Below are positions 16,221 through 25,700 of a stretch of DNA of 64,000 nt, piece after piece. Position 1 is the first letter of the stretch. Each line of letters starts with the position of its first letter. Under the pieces are notes generated by a model. The model saw only the letters and a list, made by a program, of their open reading frames with translations, was not told the DNA's origin and ran no database searches. Both the position numbers and the translations under genes were made by a program. The stretch covers positions 62,001 to 126,000 of the forward strand of contig JADJJT010000003.1 in NCBI GenBank assembly GCA_016706405.1. Reading direction: 5' to 3'. The DNA comes from Sphingobacteriales bacterium. Lineage in GTDB: Bacteria; Bacteroidota; Bacteroidia; Chitinophagales; UBA2359.

Positions 16221-17492
16221 TTAATCAATTCTGTATATTTCAATTATTTTTCCGTTTGCGTCAAAAATAAATCTGATAGAACTTTCTACGGCATGTTCAG
16301 TTTTGTCTATTTTCTTAGTAAATTTATAGGTTGTCTTTAAATCGTAAGCTTGTTTGTTTACTTTTTCAATTGAGTTGATCAAATGAAATGAATCAAAAGA
16401 TTTTTCCCATGAACGAGTGTATGCCTTTTCTAATTTTGAACGATCTGGATTTTTAATATCATAATATCTGCTAATTTTGGGCGAAAAGTAGGAGTAAATT
16501 TGATTAAAATCTCTCTCGTCTTCCGCTTGAATAAAACCTGTGATGATTTCTTTAAAGGCAGTTTCCTCGTCTGTAGTTTCCTCGTCCGGAGCAACCTCGT
16601 CCGGAGCAATCTCATCCGGAGTAACTTCGTCCGGAGTAACTTCGTCCGGAGTAACATTTTGTGAATCATCATTGTACAGTTTAGCAAGGGCTAAAGAAGG
16701 AATTCCAAAATTGAAGCCTTCCCCTATCCCCGCAAAATTAATAGCCACCAAGTGGCCCCACTTATCCATGACTGGGCTGCCACTCGAGCCTGGTAATGTT
16801 GGAATTGAATATAAAATTTTTACGTTATCTGGAGCTTGAGTAACTGTTCCATGTGTAAATTGAGATTGAATGCCGTAATTTGTATTTGCTAATGCAATTC
16901 CGTGATTAAATCCAATCATATATACATTGTCATTAATGTTTATTTTTTTTGAATATTCAATTTCTTTTAAGGAAAAAATGTTTTCTATGTCTTTAGGTGT
17001 TTTTTTACCTTTTAATTGTATAATTGCCAAATCTATATTTTTGTCATTTGCTTTTTTGATTACAACACATTCTTTAAAATCACTCCAATCTGTTACATAG
17101 GTGTCGTCATAAGCAACGCCTAAAAAAATCCGTTTTAATTCAAAATTCTTTGCCTCACTTCGACTTACCCCAGGTAAGAAGTCATCAATAGAGGGGTAAG
17201 CAACATGTCTATTTGTTGCAATCTCGCCTCTGTCTGAAATTATAAAACCAGTTCCATATGCAGTATCGGCATTTTTAATTGCCTCTTTTTCATTTTTGAA
17301 AAACATTTGTCCTTTGTCCCCACCAAGGATAAAGTAAAATTCTTTTCCGTTAAAGAAGGATTTAAAGTAGTAAGAAATTTTAATTAGCACAACGCTATTG
17401 CGATACTTATTATAAAGTTCGGTCGGTTCAGGCGGATTTCGATTACAGCCTAAAATTGCTAAGATAAATACAATTGTAGTAATTTTTTTCAT
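16221..17492 (-). CDS. Trypsin-like serine protease lipoprotein with C-terminal NTF2-like domain
   Basis: The 423 residues open with a lipoprotein signal (lipobox ILGC, Cys16). An S1-type protease domain follows, with His in ATNRHVAYPS (about 97), Asp in NIDLAIIQL (about 154) and Ser in LPGSSGSPVMD (about 238); HtrA and related proteases share this layout. No PDZ domain is seen. A linker of TPDEV/APDEV pentapeptides (about residues 281-312) joins it to a C-terminal NTF2-like domain that also exists as a separate gene just downstream. It is likely an envelope protease or a protease-fold sensor; the substrate is unknown. Confidence 0.82.
   Translation of the reverse strand: MKKITTIVFILAILGCNRNPPEPTELYNKYRNSVVLIKISYYFKSFFNGKEFYFILGGDKGQMFFKNEKEAIKNADTAYGTGFIISDRGEIATNRHVAYPSIDDFLPGVSRSEAKNFELKRIFLGVAYDDTYVTDWSDFKECVVIKKANDKNIDLAIIQLKGKKTPKDIENIFSLKEIEYSKKININDNVYMIGFNHGIALANTNYGIQSQFTHGTVTQAPDNVKILYSIPTLPGSSGSPVMDKWGHLVAINFAGIGEGFNFGIPSLALAKLYNDDSQNVTPDEVTPDEVTPDEIAPDEVAPDEETTDEETAFKEIITGFIQAEDERDFNQIYSYFSPKISRYYDIKNPDRSKLEKAYTRSWEKSFDSFHLINSIEKVNKQAYDLKTTYKFTKKIDKTEHAVESSIRFIFDANGKIIEIYRID
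16582..16656. repeat. 15-bp tandem repeat encoding TPDEV linker
   Basis: Five units of 15 bp (consensus TCGTCCGGAGTAACT) are in tandem, with a diverged sixth at 16567-16581. Each unit contains the TCCGGA palindrome and encodes one P-D-E pentapeptide on the minus strand. Since 15 is a multiple of three, copy-number change would lengthen or shorten the linker without breaking the frame. Confidence 0.9.
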
Positions 17493-17776
17493 AATGTGCT
17501 TTTAAATTTATTAAGATAGTTTTAGCATTTCGCACTTTTAGGAATTTCTGCTTAAAAAAAATTACTCTATTTGGCGCTAATTTCCTACACTCAACCCATT
17601 TGCATCACCACCAGCAAAATTACAGTATATATCTTTTAAAACTGATGTTCTTGTACAAATAGTTCCATTATAATTCAATTATTTATTTATCCGGATATTA
17701 ATTGCTAAGTTTGCCCTCAAAATGCAGTTTATAAAATTGCCTTGCCGGTTTCCGGATAATAAATTAACGCTAAATA

Positions 17777-18538
17777 ATGCACATCACATTAGAACAATAT
17801 AATTTATTTACGTGGCTATGGATGGGCTTAGGGGTTTCCATTTTCATTTTACTGTTGTTTATTACCGCCCCGTATGGCCGCCATACTAAAACTACCTGGG
17901 GGCCACTTATCAACAATAAACTTGGGTGGTTTATAATGGAAATTACCTTAATTGGGGTGCTTGCCTTTTTTGTTTGTATAGGCCATAACAAACAATCTTT
18001 GGTGAACTGGATTATCGTTGGGCTAATTACTTTTCATTACCTCAACCGAAGCCTTTTATTTCCGCTGCGCATCCGAACAGGGTATAAAAAAATGCCGGTA
18101 CTCATAATGTTTATGGGCGTTTTTTTTAATATCATTAATGGTTTTCTGTTTGGCTATTATTTGGCCTATTTTAAGGTTTACCCAACAAATTGGATGATGT
18201 CGCCACAATTTATTATTGGTGCGATTATTTTTATTGCCGGAACTGTAATCAACTGGAAGTCTGATAATGTACTGATTCACCTAAGAAAACCCGGAGAATT
18301 AGGCTATAAAATACCTCAAGGCGGCTGGTTTCGTTATATCAGTTGCCCTAATTTGTTTGGCGAAGTAATTGAATGGATGGGGTTTGCCCTCCTGACCTGG
18401 AGTTTGCCGGGTTTGGCCTTTTTTGTTTGGACATTTGCCAATTTAGTTCCAAGGGCTGTGGCGCACCATCAATGGTATCACAAACAATTTGCCAATTACC
18501 CACCATACAGAAAAGCTATATTCCCATTTTTGTGGTAG
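17777..18538 (+). CDS. Steroid 5-alpha-reductase-like membrane enzyme
   Basis: The 253-residue protein has six or so membrane helices. The C-terminal signature of the steroid 5-alpha-reductase family is clear: GELGYKIPQGGWFRYISCPN, FGEVIEWMGFALLTWS and the closing HHQWYHKQFANYPPYRKAIFPFLW. Eukaryotic members reduce the delta-4 bond of 3-oxosteroids with NADPH. In bacteria the substrate is unknown, and other double bonds may be reduced. It is the first plus-strand gene after a long minus-strand run and is followed by hairpins, so it is probably transcribed alone. Confidence 0.9.
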   Translation: MHITLEQYNLFTWLWMGLGVSIFILLLFITAPYGRHTKTTWGPLINNKLGWFIMEITLIGVLAFFVCIGHNKQSLVNWIIVGLITFHYLNRSLLFPLRIRTGYKKMPVLIMFMGVFFNIINGFLFGYYLAYFKVYPTNWMMSPQFIIGAIIFIAGTVINWKSDNVLIHLRKPGELGYKIPQGGWFRYISCPNLFGEVIEWMGFALLTWSLPGLAFFVWTFANLVPRAVAHHQWYHKQFANYPPYRKAIFPFLW

Positions 18539-18587
18539 ATATATTTCTTTAACGCCGGATAAGGCTCGAAGAAATTACAATAATTTA

Positions 18588-18636
18588 TCCGGAATACGAT
18601 AGTAAAAAAAACAGTTTAAGGCCCGTATTCTCCGGA
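18588..18636. terminator. Hairpin with TCCGGA-containing arms downstream of the 5-alpha-reductase gene
   Basis: TCCGGAATACG (18588-18598) and CGTATTCTCCGGA (18624-18636) are reverse complements apart from a two-base bulge. The arms lie 50 bases after the stop at 18538. There is no T-run directly after the stem, so a role in mRNA end formation is only possible. Confidence 0.35.
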
Positions 18637-18691
18637 ATAGACAAGTGGCACTCAAGCAGCATCATCAATACTTAGGCCCTGTTTTTTGGGT

Positions 18692-18792
18692 GGGCAAAAT
18701 CCAAAAAAAATAGTCTTAAAAAACAAACTCCTCAAAAATTGCCAACAAAACAATTTAAGAAGAGTTTATTTTTTGAAATTGGGATTTTGCCT
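18692..18792. repeat. Long imperfect inverted repeat in non-coding DNA
   Basis: The left arm (18692-18741, opening GGGCAAAATCC) and the right arm (18751-18792, closing GGGATTTTGCC) are approximate reverse complements. They share outer GGCAAAATCC and inner AAAAAACAAACTC / GAGTTTATTTTTT blocks around a 9-base loop. There is no open frame. The rest of the 18539-18921 gap shows no gene. It could be a fold-back miniature element or a structured RNA. Confidence 0.55.
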
Positions 18793-18921
18793 ACTTGCAT
18801 TGGCTTCGGCCTCGGCCTACAAGTAATTAAGGGGAGGTGCTACATAGAAGTTGACCTATTTCCATTTTAGATTTTTGGTTGTCGTAGGTCATCAACTCTT
18901 GCTTATATCGCTAAAGACTGG

Positions 18922-19302
18922 TTATAGATGTTTTGCAAAATCAATCATACCTTGAAAATCAATAACAACGGCCGGCTCATTGCCCACCGTCCAAGCGTCA
19001 TGTCCAGATGGCAATAGCGATACATCACCCGGCATACAGTCAAACTCGGTTCCGTCGTCCATTACAACGTGCAAAATACCCGATACATGATACTGAAAAT
19101 GAGGGGCTTCGCAACTGTGAGTCTTAGCAATTGGTTGGACGGAGGTCGCCCACCGCCATCCGGGTTCAAATATGCCACGACCAATTACAGCCCCGCCAAT
19201 TTTTATTAACTCAAGCCGCCCTTTCGGAAATTCGCGGATTTCATCGGGTTGTCCGAAGTTTTTAAATTCGGATAGTTTTGAGATGTTTGTGATTTTTTCC
19301 AT
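18922..19302 (-). CDS. Cupin domain protein
   Basis: From the chosen ATG the product has 126 residues starting MEKITNISKLSEFKNFGQPD. An upstream in-frame ATG (19347) would add 15 cysteine/lysine-rich residues that look non-native. The core is a single cupin barrel: EPGWRWATSVQPIAKTHSCEAPHFQYHVSGILHV, then DGTEFDCMPGDVSLLPSGHDAWTVG. Metal-ligand candidates are the His of THSCEAPHF and the Glu and Gln near it. Related cupins bind small molecules or act as anti-sigma-like sensors. It lies downstream of an AraC regulator on the same strand. Confidence 0.8.
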   Translation of the reverse strand: MEKITNISKLSEFKNFGQPDEIREFPKGRLELIKIGGAVIGRGIFEPGWRWATSVQPIAKTHSCEAPHFQYHVSGILHVVMDDGTEFDCMPGDVSLLPSGHDAWTVGNEPAVVIDFQGMIDFAKHL

Positions 19303-19390
19303 TTTAATATTTTGTTGTTTTTTTGTTTTGCAAAGATAGCACGTCATTTGTTAGCCGTAATTGTAAATTTTTCGGCAAAACATGTAGTAT

Positions 19391-20290
19391 TCAGAGTTTT
19401 TTTCTGAGTTTTTGCGGCGATAAACCAGTCCGCCTTTTAATAAAATGGGCAAAATGTGAGGGGTCATCAAATTTGAGGTCATAGGCAATTTCCGAAACAG
19501 ACTTTTCAGTTGAATATAATTGACCTTTCGCTTCGAGTAATAAAATGTCGTGAATAATTTGCAAGGGCGAACGCCCGAAGGTTTTACTTACGACTTCTGA
19601 AAGATGTTTAGTTGAGACGTTTAACTTTTTTGCATAATCATTCACGCTCCGGATTTCAATAAAATACTTCTCTACCAGTAATTTGAAACCATTGGCTATT
19701 TGTTCGTGTCGGCTTGTAGTTTTCTTTAATTCCTTTACGCGCGTTCGATATATTTCACGGACTTTTAATAGTAAAATGAGGATAAGATTGCGAAGCAACG
19801 AATTTTTTTCTACCGAAGCATAATTGTATTCAGTTATGATGTTTTTAAATGCAATTTGTATCATCTCACTTTCATGGTTGTTTAGGTTGAGGATATGTGG
19901 GGCATCAAAATGAAAATATGGAAACTCTTCCGCAAGCGGTATTGAAAGCTGCGGTTTGAGAAATTCAGATTTAAAATGAATGCAAAAGCCCTTGCAGTTT
20001 TTTATATGGTCGCTTGCATAAAGTGTATTTTCAGGAATAATAACGAGGTCATTTGGGTTCAACTGCAAATGATCAGCGCCGAGTTTTACATCGTGTTCGC
20101 CTTCTATTAGCAAGTAGATTAGGTTAAACTGCCTTCTTAGTGCTGGAATTGTTTCGCAATTTTTGTGCTTGTCTTCAAGCGTACCTGGCATTACCATCAT
20201 TTCCGTATCATACGGCGTTGTATCATGGTTTATCAGCCGCTCAAACATCTCAAGCGTTTTAATGTTCAAAACTTCGTTATTTCTTTTCAT
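19391..20290 (-). CDS. AraC family transcriptional regulator
   Basis: The 299 residues contain an N-terminal cupin-like sensor (HDVKLGADHLQLNPNDLVIIPENTLYASD) and a C-terminal double helix-turn-helix. The latter has VNDYAKKLNVSTKHLSEVVSKTFGRSPLQ and SVSEIAYDLKFDDPSHFAHFIKRRTGLSP, matching the AraC/XylS profile. It is a cytoplasmic DNA-binding activator with an unknown ligand. Its closest downstream gene on the strand is the cupin protein, a possible target. Confidence 0.93.
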   Translation of the reverse strand: MKRNNEVLNIKTLEMFERLINHDTTPYDTEMMVMPGTLEDKHKNCETIPALRRQFNLIYLLIEGEHDVKLGADHLQLNPNDLVIIPENTLYASDHIKNCKGFCIHFKSEFLKPQLSIPLAEEFPYFHFDAPHILNLNNHESEMIQIAFKNIITEYNYASVEKNSLLRNLILILLLKVREIYRTRVKELKKTTSRHEQIANGFKLLVEKYFIEIRSVNDYAKKLNVSTKHLSEVVSKTFGRSPLQIIHDILLLEAKGQLYSTEKSVSEIAYDLKFDDPSHFAHFIKRRTGLSPQKLRKKL

Positions 20291-20502
20291 GCCATTTCTG
20301 ATTTTAAGTTTTCCTTGCCCATAAAATATATCAATGTTCCGAGAGTACGAATTTAACGTCTCGTTTATAAATGGTGTACCCCAATGGTGAAAATCATTTT
20401 TTAAAAGGTGCGGTAACCCAGTATAACTGGTTTAAACAATATAAATTGGAATAATAGCAACGCCTCTATATTTTTTTGAAAAGGCAAGAGTTCGGGCAGT
20501 AG

Positions 20503-20781
20503 TTAGTTTTTATTTTTCCAACGCTCTAAGTGGCCAATCATAAAAGGCCGCGAAAAAAGCCAGGCAAAAAATTTGTTATGTCCTCCGTCAATCATGCCTT
20601 TTCTCGATATTTCGGAAAATTCTTTCAGTGTTACGTCTCCACTAATAAATTCGCCGTTTGCGTAGCAAAAGCTACAAAATTTTGCACTTTTACTGCCGTC
20701 TTTTTCTGTGCCGCCGCCTTGAGCGTCCTTTTTTAAAGGCATTCCGCAGCTTTGGCAGTTTTTGTAGGTCTGTTGAGTCAT
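20503..20781 (-). CDS. Small zinc-ribbon protein
   Basis: From the ATG at 20781 it encodes 92 residues. A further-upstream start would add 36 lysine/asparagine-rich residues of no clear structure. The zinc ribbon uses CQSCGMPL and FCSFCYANG, two C-x2-C pairs, with the conserved GTEKDGSKSAKFC spacing of the putative zinc-ribbon family (PF12674 type). A C-terminal helix with MIDGGHNKFFAWLFSRPFM follows. Function is unknown. Confidence 0.8.
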   Translation of the reverse strand: MTQQTYKNCQSCGMPLKKDAQGGGTEKDGSKSAKFCSFCYANGEFISGDVTLKEFSEISRKGMIDGGHNKFFAWLFSRPFMIGHLERWKNKN

Positions 20782-20920
20782 GTTTTGATATTTATAATTA
20801 ATTGAAATATATTTCTTGTTGTATGATATATTTTTGTCTGTCTGCAAATTTTTAAGTTCCGGATATTTTTTAGAGTTGCCATAGTTCAAACCACCTTTTT
20901 TAGTTTCCGGATTGCTGGCG

Positions 20921-22186
20921 CTATTGTTTCAATAGTTTAAAAGTTTTTTTCAAATGTTCTCCTACTTGTAAAAAATACAGCCCATTCGAAAAATTATCCA
21001 TTTTAATAACTTGATTTAAAGCATTTATGGTGCCCGTCATTTCTGGCTTTCCGGAAACATTATAAACCACATAAACAGCACCTATTAATGCCGGATTTTC
21101 TATTTTTAAATTAATCTCGTTAGTGGCCGGATTTGGATAAATGGTAAAATAATTGGCATTGCTGTTTTGAGTTTGGGTGCCAAGCGTTGCAATGTTTATA
21201 GGCTGTATAACAGAATCCTGCGCGCCGCATTTACTTGCCAAAAGTTTTACGTTGTAGGTGCCATCTGCTAAAAACTTGTGTGTTGGGTTGGTAGCTGTTG
21301 AGGTCGTTCCATCGTCAAAATCCCATAAATATTGGCTGGCATTCTCCGAATTGTTAGTAAAATCTATTTGGCTGCCTCCGGCATTAGCGTAGCTAAAATT
21401 GGCCATGGGGTCGTATTCGCCAATATGCCACTCCATTAAGTTGTCAAATACTACTAATTTGGCCGCATCTTTTATATTTGCCGCGTCTGCTGCCGACAGG
21501 GTAGAATTGAAGGTAATAAGCGTAGGGTCTTTCCTGAATAAGGCGGTATAGAAACAGCAAGCTGCAGCGTAAGATCCGGCAATTGACGGATGGCTTTCAT
21601 CGCTTTGGTACAATTCAATTAGCGGATAGTTTTGCCTGATATATTTCCAAACAGCGCCTACGGGAGATAAAATACCGTTATTATCATCGGCCATTATGCG
21701 GTATCTTTTGTTTAGTAAACTGTCCATTCCATTGTAAGTACATACCGGAGGCCAATTTACGCAATTAGCAGCATCGCCGTTTTTTCTGCCCCAGGTCATA
21801 TAAAATACTGTTTCGGCACATGGGTTTTCGGCATTTATAATACTGTCTAATTTTTTGGCATACGGGAATACTGCGGCTTCAACTTCCGGATCGGAAAACG
21901 AAGGCAACTGACTTTGTTCTTGCAAAACAACGTAATCCCAATTGCCAAGGCTTATTTTTTCCAACGAGCTTACATTTGTTGTGTGCCCTTGCAAGGTATA
22001 ACCTCCGGGTGTGTTGTTGTCAAATATTAAGCTATCGCCGGCCGAGGCTGCCGCATTTGCAATCAGTTGGGGCAAATTATTTACATACGTGTAACTATTG
22101 CCCAGAAATAATGCTTTTTTGGTCAGGCTTTGCCCGTTTGCAACAGAATAAATAAATAAAGTAAACAATACGAATTTAAACTTCAT
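20921..22186 (-). CDS. Secreted SGNH hydrolase with PKD and type IX sorting domains
   Basis: The 421-residue protein has a Sec signal (cleavage after VANGQ), then an SGNH-type hydrolase. Block I is LFLGNSYTYVNNLP, and the late Asp/His pair is in DESHPSIAGSY. A PKD domain (about 265-335, with YLWDFDDGTTSTATNPTHKF) follows. Last is a type A C-terminal sorting domain (YPNPATNEINLKI ending FKLLKQ), which directs export through the type IX system. Its presence with sprA in the same window agrees with an active T9SS. The substrate is probably an ester or acetyl group on a surface glycan. Confidence 0.88.
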   Translation of the reverse strand: MKFKFVLFTLFIYSVANGQSLTKKALFLGNSYTYVNNLPQLIANAAASAGDSLIFDNNTPGGYTLQGHTTNVSSLEKISLGNWDYVVLQEQSQLPSFSDPEVEAAVFPYAKKLDSIINAENPCAETVFYMTWGRKNGDAANCVNWPPVCTYNGMDSLLNKRYRIMADDNNGILSPVGAVWKYIRQNYPLIELYQSDESHPSIAGSYAAACCFYTALFRKDPTLITFNSTLSAADAANIKDAAKLVVFDNLMEWHIGEYDPMANFSYANAGGSQIDFTNNSENASQYLWDFDDGTTSTATNPTHKFLADGTYNVKLLASKCGAQDSVIQPINIATLGTQTQNSNANYFTIYPNPATNEINLKIENPALIGAVYVVYNVSGKPEMTGTINALNQVIKMDNFSNGLYFLQVGEHLKKTFKLLKQ

Positions 22187-22282
22187 TTGCTTTTTTTTGA
22201 TAATTTGCTTAGGCCTTCAATGACGGCATTTCCGGAAAGCATTTTGTAATTAGCTCTTTAGGGAAATAACTGTTTCTCGCTT

Positions 22283-22690
22283 TTATTGGAAGTATATATA
22301 GTATGTTTCAAAAGATTTTTCAAGTTCAGAAATTATTCCTCCCGCTTCCTTACTATCACGTACGTTTGATAATTTTTTAATCAGTTCCATGTGAGGGTGG
22401 AGCCATTTATGCAGTTCGTCGTGGCTTTCGCCTTTCATGGTGCAACTTTTAATTAAGGCATTATTTTGTTCCTTAAGACTTTCGGCTAATTTGCGGTAGT
22501 CTTGGTCTTGTTTTGAAATAAATTCTTTTAAAATTTCATTTCCCTTTTCAATATGGGGTTTCATTTCCTCGTTAACTTTCCATTTTTCGCCATTATTTAG
22601 TTTAAGTTCACCTTTTGAATGGTTCGTATTACAAGCGAAAAAGATTGCCATTCCGACAATCATCAAAACTAATTTTTGTATTTGTTTCAT
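22283..22690 (-). CDS. Putative lipoprotein of unknown function
   Basis: The ATG at 22690 gives 135 residues with a lipoprotein signal (MKQIQKLVLMIVGMAIFFACN). A longer frame reaching 22795 overlaps hsdR and looks spurious. The mature part is helical, with KWKVNEEMKPHIEKGNEILK, then a conserved-looking CTMKGESHDELHKWLHPHMELI. The two HxxxH-like histidine groups could bind a metal, but this is speculation. It lies just downstream of hsdR on the same strand; whether it belongs to the island is unclear. Confidence 0.7.
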   Translation of the reverse strand: MKQIQKLVLMIVGMAIFFACNTNHSKGELKLNNGEKWKVNEEMKPHIEKGNEILKEFISKQDQDYRKLAESLKEQNNALIKSCTMKGESHDELHKWLHPHMELIKKLSNVRDSKEAGGIISELEKSFETYYIYFQ

Positions 22691-22730
22691 ATTGTATTTT
22701 GTTTTAATTTTGTTTTTTTCAATAGTATAA

Positions 22731-25700
22731 TTATGCTGCAAATGCTCTTTGGTTACCACTGGTTGCCATAATGTAAAAGTGGTCAAACACTGCATCGCAT
22801 TTGGTGGCGTAGATAGCTCGGTCGTAGGAAACAGGTAGTTCTTTGTCTAAAAGTTCATTGATTACGGCTTGAACCTGTAGTTTCGTTTGTGTGTCTTTGT
22901 GCCAGTCGTTAATTAAAACTTTGGGTCTTTCGTCTTTCAGTCGTTTCAGTAGGTTTTTGGCAGCAAGTTTTACTTTCTGTTCTTCGTCTTTGGTGAGCTT
23001 TTCTTTTTTCAGCAAGTCAAACAGTTCCAATTCTTCTTCGGTCAGTCCTTCACGGGTGGCTCGCATTTCTTCTTCTTTCATTTTCTCCACAAAAGCTATC
23101 AGGTCGTCAAAGTAATTCTCGTTGGTGGAGTTGCCCGAATTATATCGGTCAATGATTTCTTCCAATTTTTCGGCAAAGCTTCCGCGAGTTACGTTTCTGT
23201 CCATCATCATTTGCAATTTGTCTTGTATAAAAGCCCGCAAGTCAGCAATTTCAATATTTTTATAAGGAGCTTGTTTATATTCTTCTTTCAGTTTGTCAAG
23301 GTCTAATTTGCTCAGGTCAATTTGTTTCCACGCTTTGATGAAGTATTCCCGTTTTTCGGCTAAATCTTTGGCGTCTTCTGTTATTTCCTTTTCTTCCTGA
23401 GCAATGATGCTTTCGTCAAGCAGTTGGCTTATTCTGCGCTTGGCATTGTCTAAATTTCCTCTGTCAACTTTACCGTCAATTACCTGACGTAAATAGTGAA
23501 TGATTGCAGCCAATGAAAATTCATTTCTTCGTCCTACAATTTCAGGTTTGCAGGCTTCATAAAGTGCATCAATGGTGTTGTCGTAAACAATGAATTGTTT
23601 TTTCTGCTCATCGTTTGCCAGAATGATGTCGGCATATTCTTCAAACAAACTCAGTTTGCTGAATGTCTCTTTGGATTGTCTTATTTGGTGTAAATCAACT
23701 TTGATGGTTTTACAATACTCATCACATTCTGCGATGGCATCTTTCAGCAAAACAAAAAGTTGTTCAATATCTCTTGCCGGTGAATTTTCGTCTTGGTCTT
23801 CTCCTGTGCCAATGCTACCACCACCATACGAAGCAAACGCCTTTTTCAGATTACGGAATACGTTGTAATAATCCACTACCAAACCGTTTTTCTTTGCCTT
23901 CTCATTGATAGCAAAGTCGGTTACACGGTTTGCCCTTGCAATAGTTTGCATCAGGGTATGGTCTTTCATTGGTTTGTCCAAATACAAAGTAGAAACCGTA
24001 GGAGCATCAAATCCTGTAAGCCACATACTGCACACAAAAACCAAAGCAAGCGGGTCTTTCGGATTTTTGAATTTGTCTTCCATTTCCCGACCGTTCTCGT
24101 CAACCGATTTCAGTCGCTTGCGGTGCGGTCGTATGTCTAAACCTTCTTTTTCAAACTTTTCTTCTTCGCCTGCTTCTTCACTTACAATCACTGCCATATC
24201 GGTTTTTCGCATCCATTCCAAAATGCGTTTCAGTTCGGCTTTTTCGTCTTTGTCTTTAGCTTCGTTGATTTGCTTTTGCAGTTCCCTCTTTTCTTCTTCC
24301 CACAGGCGTTTTACTTTGTCATACATTTTCACGGCTGTGAACTTGTCAATGGTAATTACCATTCCTTTACCCAAATAGCCCCTGCGCGGAAAATGATACG
24401 CAATGTCTTTGGCTATTATTTCCAAACGGCTGTCCCGTTTCAGCACACTCATTTCCTGTGCAAACTCTCTTTCCAGCTTGTCTTGATTTTCGGCTGAAAG
24501 GTTTTCGTCTGAAACGATTTCAGCCAAATCATCATCAATATCATCATTTTGCAAAAGCACCTGCGGCACTCGCTTGTGATAGAAAAGCGGAACAGTAGCT
24601 TCGTCTTCAATACTTTGTTTGAAGTTGTATTCCGAAACGATATCGCCAAACCAGTTTTTTGTCAATTCACGGCTACCCAAAAGCGGTGTGCCTGTAAATG
24701 CGATGTATTGGGCATTGGGCAAACCTGTCCGCATATTCTCCGCCAAATCTTTGTATTGGGTGCGGTGTGCTTCGTCAACAATTACAATAATGTCGTTGCG
24801 GTCGGATAACAAAGGATATTGTTTGCCTTTGTCGTAGCGGAATTTTTGAATGAGGGTAAAAATGTATCGGGTGTTGGTTTGCAGCATATTCCGCAAATCT
24901 TCGCTGTTGCTTGGCTGACACTTGGTGTCTTTGCTGAAAGCCCCAGCCCCTAAAAAGTTGCGGTAAATCTGCCCGTCTAAATCTTCACGGTCGGTAACAA
25001 TTAAAAACGTGTAATTACCTGTGAATTGACGAAAGATTTTACGGGTAAAGAAAATCATACTGAAACTCTTACCGCTGCCTTGTGTATGCCAGAAAACACC
25101 GAGCTTGCCTTTATTCTCTTTGTCGGTTCCTGCTGCATCGTGTTGCAAACGCAAACCAAAATTTTCAATGGCATTGTTTACGCCCAAAAACTGATGGTTC
25201 TTAGCAGCAATCTTTACCGTATCGTTGTAATAGAAAATGAAATTCTCTATGTAATCCAACAGGCGTTTCTTTTCGCACAAACCCAATACGGCATAATCTA
25301 AACTCACCCCGTAATCTTTTATCCGCTTTTTGTCGAGAGCCTGTTTTTCACTTTCGTGTCGCAGCCAGTTGAAAAAAAACTCATAGCCCGAATTGAAACT
25401 GCCTATTTTGGTTTCAATGCCGTTGCTCAACATACACAAGGCATTGTAACGAAACAACAAGGGTATTTGTTGCTTGTATCGGGTCAGGTTGTCGTCATAG
25501 GCATTGCGGACAGGCACATTGCTGTTTTTCAATTCAATGAACAACAAAGGCAAGCCGTTGATAAACACAATTAAATCGGGGCGCAACCGCAAATCGCCTT
25601 TTATCCAAAGTTGTGAAGTAACTAAGTAATCGTTTTTGCTCTCGTCTTTAAAGTCAATCACTTTTACACTTACAGGTTCTTTTCTGCCATCGGCATTGTT

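Noticed and set aside
16430..16687. Arginine/leucine-rich frame overlapping the protease gene
   Set aside because: It is the 15-bp tandem repeat read in the wrong frame.
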